Source: [Leptolyngbya] sp. JSC-1 (GTDB lineage: Bacteria; Cyanobacteriota; Cyanobacteriia; Elainellales; Elainellaceae). Taken from it: DNA of 13,912 nucleotides. A model generated the notes under the pieces. That model ran no database searches, had not been told where the DNA came from, and worked only from the letters and a program-made list of their open reading frames with translations. Each line of letters begins with the position of its first letter. The stretch's first letter is position 1. Below are positions 8,042-13,912 of this stretch, piece by piece. The stretch is taken from contig KL662192.1 in assembly GCA_000733415.1 (NCBI GenBank), forward strand, positions 1,444,936-1,458,847, given 5' to 3'. Position numbers and translations under genes: made by a program.

Positions 8042-9861
8042 GCTTGCTCCTTTGCTGCCTTGACTGATTTTTCTGAGATTGGGGCTTTTGAAACGGGTGT
8101 TTTAACCTGCGATTCCAAAATCACACCATAGAGGGGACTAGTTTCCATCAACTGCTCATGGGTGCCCTGCGCCACTAGCCGGCCTTTGTCCATCAGCAGA
8201 ATCCGATCGGCGTTTTGCACGGTGCTGATGCGTTGGGCAATCACGAAGGCGGTGCAGGTTTTTTGCCGCATCAGATCATCGAGGGCAGCATGAATTTGGG
8301 CGGCGGTTCGGGCATCCACTGCCGAGGTGCTGTCATCCAGAATCAAAATACTGTAGTCGGTGAGTAAGGTGCGGGCAATGGCAATCCGCTGCTTCTGGCC
8401 ACCGGAGAGACCGACTCCCCGCTCACCCACAACGGTATCGTACCCCTGCGGCAGGCTGCTGATAAAATCGTGAATTTGCGCTGTTTGAGCTGCTTCAATG
8501 ACCTCTTCCAACGGAGCATCCGGCTTGGCGTAGGCAATGTTCTCCCGCAAGCTGCCGGAAAACAGCGTCGTTTCCTGAAACACAATGCCGATATGCGCTC
8601 GCAAACTGTGCAAGGTAAAGTCGCGCACATCTTGCCCGTCGATGCGGACCGCGCCGGATGTTACGTCATAGAAGCGGGGAATCAGGTTCATGATCGTACT
8701 TTTTCCCGATCCGGTCATGCCCAGAATCGCAATTAGCTCTTTGGGTTTGGTTTCAAATGAAATATTTTTGAGAGCTTCAGTAGCCGACCCCGGATAGCGA
8801 AAACAGACATTTTCAAAGGTAATCCGCCCGCCGCAAGTCCTAAACGGTACAGCATGGGGCCGATCGCGGATTTCAATTTCCGCATCCACCACTTCGTACA
8901 CCCGATCGGCAGAGGCTACAGCCTGAGCAATCGCCGGAGCCGCAAACCCAATCAGCAAGATTGGCTGCAAAATCAACAGCAGGTAGGAATTAAACGCCAC
9001 CAGTTCCCCAATCGAAAAGCGATCGGCAATCACTGCTGCTCCACCGTAGCCCACCACCACCACCGTGACCAGGTTACTCAGCAGAAACATAAACGGAAAC
9101 GTGTTGCGAATTGCCCGAATGGTTTTCATGTTGGTGTCGATCAACATGCGATTCAGCCGGGTATAGCGGGCTGTTTCGGCGTCGCCCCGCACAAAGGCTT
9201 TCACCACCCGCACCCCGAACAGGTTTTCTTGCAGCACCGCGTTCAGATCGCCGAGTTGCTGCTGCACCAAGCGAAACAAATGGCTGGTTTTCTTGAGAAA
9301 CCGTATCATCAACCAGCCGGAGAGGGGAATCACCGTCAGCGTAATCAAGGCTAGCTCCCAGTTCATCAGCAGCAATATTACGGCAATGCTGATCAATGTT
9401 ACGACTGCGCTAATCACCTGGATCAGACTGGTGCTGAGAAAGGTGCGGATCTGCTCGATATCGCTGGTCACCCGCGTCAGCAGTTGGGAGGTCTGGGCCT
9501 GATCGTGGTAGCTAAAGCTGAGGTTCTGAATTTTGCTGAAAATCTTGTTTCGCAAGTCATAGGCTACGCCTTGAGAGGCAGCCTCGGCCCAGAAGCTTTG
9601 CCCAAAGTTGAACAGGCCCCGCGCAATTGCCGCGACGACCATCCATGCTGCACTCAGCAATACCACATCCAGATTTTTTTGGGCAATGCCCTGATCGATC
9701 CCCCAGCGAAACAGTTGGGGGGTGAGGGCATAGGCTGCTGTGAGCAGCAACGAGCTGACCAAGGCACCGGCAGCCAGCCAGCGATAGGCAGACAGACTCT
9801 TGAGGACGCGGGGCAGCGAACCGGAAGAGGGGTCTTGGGGAGCAGGGGGTGGTTGAACCAA
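8038..9861 (-). CDS. ABC exporter half-transporter, degenerate-site subunit (TM287-like)
   Basis: Half-transporter with six hydrophobic segments (about 35-310) and an ATPase domain. Residue numbers here count from the alternative TTG at 9879 (613 residues). Walker A is GMTGSGKST (387-395), signature LSGGQ (491-495), Walker B ILILD (511-515). The catalytic Glu is replaced by Asp516 (ILILDDSTS) and the switch His by Gln549 (VIAQRIST). The same two replacements mark the non-hydrolysing site of heterodimeric exporters such as TM287/TM288, so this subunit needs the 595-residue partner encoded next to it. The frame has no ATG before residue 80. I chose TTG 9861 because GGAGG lies 9 nt upstream; TTG 9879 would add six residues but has no ribosome site. 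The C-terminal tail (about 592-613) is Lys/Ala-rich. The first stop upstream in this frame (9931-9933) is also the physical stop of the preceding Uma2 gene. Confidence 0.94.
   Translation of the reverse strand: MVQPPPAPQDPSSGSLPRVLKSLSAYRWLAAGALVSSLLLTAAYALTPQLFRWGIDQGIAQKNLDVVLLSAAWMVVAAIARGLFNFGQSFWAEAASQGVAYDLRNKIFSKIQNLSFSYHDQAQTSQLLTRVTSDIEQIRTFLSTSLIQVISAVVTLISIAVILLLMNWELALITLTVIPLSGWLMIRFLKKTSHLFRLVQQQLGDLNAVLQENLFGVRVVKAFVRGDAETARYTRLNRMLIDTNMKTIRAIRNTFPFMFLLSNLVTVVVVGYGGAAVIADRFSIGELVAFNSYLLLILQPILLIGFAAPAIAQAVASADRVYEVVDAEIEIRDRPHAVPFRTCGGRITFENVCFRYPGSATEALKNISFETKPKELIAILGMTGSGKSTIMNLIPRFYDVTSGAVRIDGQDVRDFTLHSLRAHIGIVFQETTLFSGSLRENIAYAKPDAPLEEVIEAAQTAQIHDFISSLPQGYDTVVGERGVGLSGGQKQRIAIARTLLTDYSILILDDSTSAVDARTAAQIHAALDDLMRQKTCTAFVIAQRISTVQNADRILLMDKGRLVAQGTHEQLMETSPLYGVILESQVKTPVSKAPISEKSVKAAKEQA
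8047..8052 (-). promoter_or_regulatory. Ribosome binding site for the downstream ABC gene
   Basis: AAGGAG on the minus strand lies 5 nt before the ATG at 8041, inside the 3' end of the upstream ABC gene. With the 4-bp stop/start overlap this fixes the start and indicates translational coupling of the two subunits. Confidence 0.7.
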
Positions 9862-9870
9862 AGCAATCGA

Positions 9871-9875
9871 CCTCC
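9871..9875 (-). promoter_or_regulatory. Ribosome binding site selecting a TTG start
   Basis: GGAGG on the minus strand lies 9 nt before TTG 9861. No ATG or GTG start exists near the 5' end of this ABC gene, so this site decides between the two TTG candidates. Confidence 0.55.
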
Positions 9876-9930
9876 GCAAAGGGGCAGTGAACGAGGATAT
9901 GTCTCTTGCCTTAGGGTAATGCGAAATGGC

Positions 9931-10520
9931 TTAACGGAAAAACTCAGATACGCGACAGCTAAAATCTGGCAGCAGCGGGGAAGTCAGCGTATCGGTGGCA
10001 AAGAGGGTTACTACTAGCCGCAGCAGGGCAGCTTGGCGACGATAAACTTCGAGTTGCTGGATCCGCCAGTCTAGAATCCAATATTCCTGCACGCCTCGTT
10101 CGGCGTAAAGCTTGAGTTTCGTTTCTCGGTCGCGACGCTCGTTCTGGGTTCCTGGGAAAGTACTTCAACAATCAGTTCAGGAGCAACGGTGAAATGCCCT
10201 TCTTCATCGATTCCGACTGCCATTCGCTCATGGCTAATCCAAATCACATCTGGAATCACATTATCGGCATCGTCAAAAATGATTCCCGGTGTCGGCACTG
10301 GTTCTCCCAATTGCGATATCGATGACCAGGTATTAAGCAGACTGTAGGTTTGTCCAATGACTTTTTGGTGTTTCCAATGGGGAGCGCGAGTTATCAGCAG
10401 ATGTCCGTCAATAATCTCGTAGCGGTGACTGCTCTCTGGCAGGAGCTTGAGGTCTTCAGTGGTCCAATAGACGCGATCGGGAGCGGGTGTCATGGGGAGT
10501 ATTGGGGAATCATTGGACAT
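9931..10520 (-). pseudogene. Uma2 family (DUF820) gene with a one-base frameshift
   Basis: From ATG 10520 the frame reads as a normal Uma2 N-terminus: MSNDSPILP, RYEIIDGHLLI, HQKVIGQTYSLL, NVIPDVIWIS and ELIVEVLS. It then loses homology and runs on to 10071. In the next frame the rest of the family follows at once: PGTQNERRDRETKLKLYAE, GVQEYWILDWRIQQLEVY, and an end at SCRVSEFFR with stop TAA at 9931-9933. The break lies in the C-run at 10154-10156: three C on the coding strand, where a fourth would restore VLSPGT and give 196 residues, a normal length. The frameshift separates the PD and VEV motifs from the conserved Lys (TKLKLY). It is same-strand with the ABC pair, ending 69 bp before TTG 9861. 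TATGAT at 10527-10532 could be a -10 box, but no matching -35 is evident. A sequencing error in the short homopolymer is the alternative explanation. Confidence 0.85.
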
Positions 10521-10620
10521 GTCTTTATCATACTGGCTTCTTCCATTGGGTCGAAGTGACCCTTGCTGCAAGGCAAACTGCAAGCTTTTTAGCCCAGCCG
10601 GCAGGGAATCCTCTGAAAAA

Positions 10621-10719
10621 CTAGGCAGATTGTAACTGCTGCATTAACCAAGTTGCTGCTGCTGTATTCGTCTCGGTTGCCAGACGTTCAATCGTTTGTT
10701 CAATGGCGACTACAGTAGG
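10621..10719 (-). pseudogene. C-terminal remnant of a third Uma2 gene
   Basis: The 32 codons before TAG 10621-10623 read PTVVAIEQTIERL, then ATETNTAAATWLMQQLQSA. This matches the C-terminal tail of Uma2 proteins; compare LEQALQRSRQENQSATTAWL in the relic at 5835-6242. An in-frame TAG (10720-10722) precedes it, and upstream lie only 23 bp before the first CRISPR repeat, so the rest of the gene is gone. No start codon or function is expected. It marks a junction where an Uma2 gene was cut close to the left end of the array. Confidence 0.6.
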
Positions 10720-10867
10720 CTATGCAGACGGAGAACTTTGGAAGTGTTTCAGTCCCGTTGCCGGGATTCAATTATTGGCGACTTTTTAATACAGAAGGAA
10801 TTAGCAGCTTTTTAGATCGGTTTCAGTCCCGTTGCCGGGATTCAATTATTGGCGACCTATCCCTGTC

Positions 10868-11140
10868 TCACGGATTTTGGCGGATGTAAATTACCTGCTC
10901 TCCGCGATAGCGTCGATCTACGAAAATCATTGGTTCTCGCTTGTCCACTGGCACTTCCAGCGAGTAGGTCCCCCATGCGTTGTCGCAGACGATAACCTGA
11001 GCATAGGAAACCGTATCCGAGATGCACCTAGTTGGGACGGCACACTCAGCGTAGTAGGCGTCTTTGACGCAATCCAGATCCTCAGTGAGGTAGTGGACCC
11101 CCGGCTGGAGAGCTAGCATCAAATACATGATTGGAAGCAT
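10868..11140 (-). CDS. Unrecognised small protein encoded inside the CRISPR array
   Basis: A 90-codon frame from ATG 11140 to TGA 10868-10870 occupies 80% of the 340-nt interval. I do not recognise the family. The composition looks protein-like rather than random: balanced residues, a charged C-terminal half (VDKREPMIFVDRRYRGEQV), aromatic residues throughout, and four Cys (24, 33, 39, 52). There is no clear membrane segment or signal peptide; only the first ten residues are hydrophobic. No Shine-Dalgarno precedes ATG 11140, or the alternatives at codons 5 and 8. The stop is 11 nt from the neighbouring repeat. It runs on the strand I infer for pre-crRNA, so it could be carried on that transcript. 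It could equally be a fragment of a larger gene from a phage or plasmid. The opposite-strand frame over the same bases begins inside the repeat and is less convincing. Confidence 0.45.
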   Translation of the reverse strand: MLPIMYLMLALQPGVHYLTEDLDCVKDAYYAECAVPTRCISDTVSYAQVIVCDNAWGTYSLEVPVDKREPMIFVDRRYRGEQVIYIRQNP

Positions 11141-11141
11141 A

Positions 11142-11159
11142 GTAGGTAGGTAGGTAGGT
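11142..11159. repeat. GTAG tetranucleotide microsatellite
   Basis: Four and a half perfect copies of GTAG lie directly before the start codon of the minus-strand frame in the CRISPR interval (two bases from ATG 11140). It is a slippage-prone site. Confidence 0.8.
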
Positions 11160-13912
11160 TAACTTTCCAAGACTCGAATGGCATCCGCCGCGGATTGTTT
11201 CAGTCCCGTTGCCGGGATTCAATTATTGGCGACGCAATGAAGATAATAATAAAATGCGGTTGATTGTTGTTTCAGTCCCGTTGCCGGGATTCAATTATTG
11301 GCGACGCAGTAAAGCTTATACTGTAACATATTTAGTTGAACGTTTCAGTCCCGTTGCCGGGATTCAATTATTGGCGACCTTTGTCGAGAAGTTCAAAGAT
11401 CGATTTTATTTTAAGTTTCAGTCCCGTTGCCGGGATTCAATTATTGGCGACAAAGGCTACTTAAACTATCTAGTCAATCGCTTTATTCGTTTCAGTCCCG
11501 TTGCCGGGATTCAATTATTGGCGACCGTTAAGCTATTTAAGGGTAATTGTCCTTATTGCCTGTTTCAGTCCCGTTGCCGGGATTCAATTATTGGCGACCG
11601 TCTGTTGACAATCCAGCAAGCATTAAGAGGCCGTTGTTTCAGTCCCGTTGCCGGGATTCAATTATTGGCGACGCTAGCCTTGAACTAAGCTTAAAAGCAG
11701 CAATCTGTTTCAGTCCCGTTGCCGGGATTCAATTATTGGCGACTCGTTAATTGAAGGAAATGATATGCCATCAATTTTAAGTTTCAGTCCCGTTGCCGGG
11801 ATTCAATTATTGGCGACTCTTGAAATTTCTCGTCATGTTTTTTCAGCCGTTTGTTTCAGTCCCGTTGCCGGGATTCAATTATTGGCGACTCTTGATGTGC
11901 ATAGCTTTTGGACGCTTCCAGTAAGGTTTCAGTCCCGTTGCCGGGATTCAATTATTGGCGACACGTTTCCAGTAAAACAGGCGGCGCAATTGCTTGAAGG
12001 TTTCAGTCCCGTTGCCGGGATTCAATTATTGGCGACACAAAATCGCGGTTGAAGGCTTCTAGATCCCCAGTTGTTTCAGTCCCGTTGCCGGGATTCAATT
12101 ATTGGCGACGGGAGGTAGTTGCCACCGCATTCGAGGGTTTGGGAAAGTTTCAGTCCCGTTGCCGGGATTCAATTATTGGCGACTTATTCGGGCCGACAAT
12201 GCTCGTCCTGAGTCGATTTGTTTCAGTCCCGTTGCCGGGATTCAATTATTGGCGACACAGCGCTGTTCAGAAGATTGAGCGGTTCGTCGATGTTTCAGTC
12301 CCGTTGCCGGGATTCAATTATTGGCGACCATCCTTGCGGCCAAAGGGGACCGAGGTTGAGCGACGTTTCAGTCCCGTTGCCGGGATTCAATTATTGGCGA
12401 CCCCCTAATGTTAGGACTGCCGCTAAAACACTGAGAAGTTTCAGTCCCGTTGCCGGGATTCAATTATTGGCGACCAGTCATCCGTCAGTCATTTCTCATG
12501 CATTCTTGGGTTTCAGTCCCGTTGCCGGGATTCAATTATTGGCGACCACGGTGACTATAACTTTGGCGGCCCGCGCTCTGAGAGTTTCAGTCCCGTTGCC
12601 GGGATTCAATTATTGGCGACTCGCTTCCCGTAGTTTTTCGGGAATTGGGAACTCAATGTTTCAGTCCCGTTGCCGGGATTCAATTATTGGCGACCAAGGT
12701 CTCGATGTTGTCCAGCTTGCTGGAGCGAATGTTTCAGTCCCGTTGCCGGGATTCAATTATTGGCGACGATCGGGTTTATCGCTTCAGCCGCGCGGACCGG
12801 AAAGTTTCAGTCCCGTTGCCGGGATTCAATTATTGGCGACGCGGGCGCTTACAGATTTCGGCTCCCCGATGCAGGATGTTTCAGTCCCGTTGCCGGGATT
12901 CAATTATTGGCGACCAAATCAAGGATCTCTACCCCCTGACTGGGTTTGAATGGTTTCAGTCCCGTTGCCGGGATTCAATTATTGGCGACAGCGGGTTTCC
13001 ACGTCCTTAGGGAAGCGGATTCCTTTGTTTCAGTCCCGTTGCCGGGATTCAATTATTGGCGACGAAACTTTCAGACTATGCGGAACATCTTGGTATTAGC
13101 GTTTCAGTCCCGTTGCCGGGATTCAATTATTGGCGACCCTATCAGCGCCGTCAACGCAATGCGCCAATCCGACGTTTCAGTCCCGTTGCCGGGATTCAAT
13201 TATTGGCGACGCCTTCTCGACGCCGGACATGTGGCAGAAGGTAAAAGTTTCAGTCCCGTTGCCGGGATTCAATTATTGGCGACGTCAGTTTGCTGAAATT
13301 GAAAAGCAGCTAGAAGCGGGTTTCAGTCCCGTTGCCGGGATTCAATTATTGGCGACGTTCAGATTCCCGTTCTATTGACCATCACACAGGGTATGTTTCA
13401 GTCCCGTTGCCGGGATTCAATTATTGGCGACCAACAACAATCCCCATACATCCAGCACCCATCGCCAGTTTCAGTCCCGTTGCCGGGATTCAATTATTGG
13501 CGACCCAGAATGGTTGACTGGTCGTTTGAAGACTTGACTGGTTTCAGTCCCGTTGCCGGGATTCAATTATTGGCGACTCCAGCCGCCTGGAATATATCCA
13601 GCCGCACTTTTCGGTTTCAGTCCCGTTGCCGGGATTCAATTATTGGCGACCCACCACTTCAAGCCTCGCGGCGGTTCCGGTAGTGGGTTTCAGTCCCGTT
13701 GCCGGGATTCAATTATTGGCGACCCTGCCAAAAAGTGGGAGCGCGCGCTAGAGGAGCATGTTTCAGTCCCGTTGCCGGGATTCAATTATTGGCGACCTAT
13801 GTAATTGAGAACCAATCGTTCCCATCATTCCGGTTTCAGTCCCGTTGCCGGGATTCAATTATTGGCGACGAATTAGCATGGGCATTTTGACAGATCTCGT
13901 TCCCCAAGTTTC

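Larger units (their letters stand above)
10857..11196. other. 340-nt non-spacer interval inside the CRISPR array
   Basis: This lies exactly between the second and third repeats from the left, with intact repeats on both sides and no repeat remnant inside. It is about nine times the normal spacer length. It holds a 90-codon minus-strand frame, a GTAG microsatellite and a short right flank (11160-11196). Its composition is balanced, unlike the AT-rich spacers around it. It may be an insertion into a spacer, an aberrantly long captured piece, or the junction of two arrays. Confidence 0.85.
10746..13912 (-). CRISPR. CRISPR array, 39 complete 37-nt repeats, continuing past the window
   Basis: The repeat begins GTTTCAGTCCCGTTGCCGGG and ends AATTATTGGCGAC on the plus strand. 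Complete copies start at 10746 and 10820, then from 11197 to 13833 about every 73 nt; a 40th begins at 13908 and is cut by the window edge. I saw no mismatch in any copy. There are 38 ordinary spacers of 34-38 nt and one 340-nt interval (10857-11196). Read on the minus strand, the repeat has a TCCCG-GCAA-CGGGA hairpin followed by the 8-nt handle ACTGAAAC. This closely resembles type I-D and III-D cyanobacterial repeats such as Synechocystis CRISPR1 and CRISPR2. I therefore assign transcription to the minus strand, with the leader and any cas genes to the right. No cas gene or leader is in the window, so the subtype is inferred from the repeat alone. Short open frames across the array are repeat translations, not genes. 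Confidence 0.98.

Noticed and set aside
10562..10592. Possible terminator (CTTGC/GCAAG stem then CTTTTT) on the plus strand.
   Set aside because: The stem is only about 5 bp with a long loop, and there is no plus-strand gene upstream for it to terminate.
10832..11116. Plus-strand frame opposite the 90-codon minus frame.
   Set aside because: It starts inside a CRISPR repeat and continues the repeat-derived peptide. Its composition is less protein-like than the minus-strand frame.
10879..11189. An 8-bp inverted pair (GGCGGATG at 10879-10886, CATCCGCC at 11182-11189) and a CGGATT direct pair (10871-10876, 11191-11196) as ends of a small mobile element in the CRISPR interval.
   Set aside because: The match is short. 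The ORF stop lies outside the inverted pair, and the bases left over (29 nt) do not rebuild a normal spacer. The direct pair would leave only 20 nt. Chance is a fair explanation.
11209..13890. Many plus-strand open frames across the array, with peptides such as PGFNYWR, FSPVAGIQLLAT and FQSRCRDSIIGD repeating.
   Set aside because: These are the three-frame translations of the 37-nt repeat joined by spacers, not proteins.

Overview
The window looks like chromosomal DNA from a cyanobacterium, probably a filamentous one. The evidence is a secreted filamentous-haemagglutinin-type protein followed by a TPR-CHAT protein, several Uma2-family (DUF820) genes and relics, a HIP1 octamer (GCGATCGC), G/C-rich palindromic intergenic repeats, and a long CRISPR array with a 37-nt repeat. 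No marker gene fixes the genus.

Layout: (1) 2-5451, plus strand: a 5'-truncated haemagglutinin-like exoprotein gene, overlapping by ATGA a membrane-anchored TPR-CHAT protein with an intact caspase-like His/Cys pair. These two read as one translationally coupled unit. (2) 5452-5834: no gene; palindrome-rich repeats, including a MITE-like element of about 142 bp and a HIP1 site. (3) 5835-6242: a 5'-truncated Uma2 gene. (4) 6254-9861, minus strand: two overlapping half-transporter genes forming a heterodimeric ABC exporter. The upstream-encoded subunit has the non-catalytic substitutions (Asp for the catalytic Glu, Gln for the switch His), and the partner has canonical catalytic residues with an LSQGQ signature. 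(5) 9931-10520, minus strand: a Uma2 gene broken by a one-base frameshift. (6) 10621-10719, minus strand: the last 32 codons of a third Uma2 gene, lying 26 bp from the CRISPR array. (7) 10746 to the window end: a CRISPR array with 39 complete, apparently identical repeats and a 40th starting at the last five bases. No cas gene is present.

The array has several unusual points. The repeat's minus strand ends in ACTGAAAC and carries a stem capped by a GCAA tetraloop, so the pre-crRNA is probably transcribed right to left. The leader and newest spacers would then lie beyond 13912, and the oldest spacers at the left. Between the second and third repeats from the left there is a 340-nt interval instead of a spacer of about 36 nt. 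It holds an unrecognised 90-codon frame on the presumed crRNA strand, preceded by a GTAG microsatellite. The ten leftmost spacers are mostly AT-rich, while all later ones are clearly richer in GC.

The left flank of the array, with three damaged Uma2 genes within 5 kb, looks like an area of repeated gene decay and rearrangement. I recognise no complete new defence system. The CRISPR-embedded frame and the coupled haemagglutinin/CHAT pair are the parts most worth following up.
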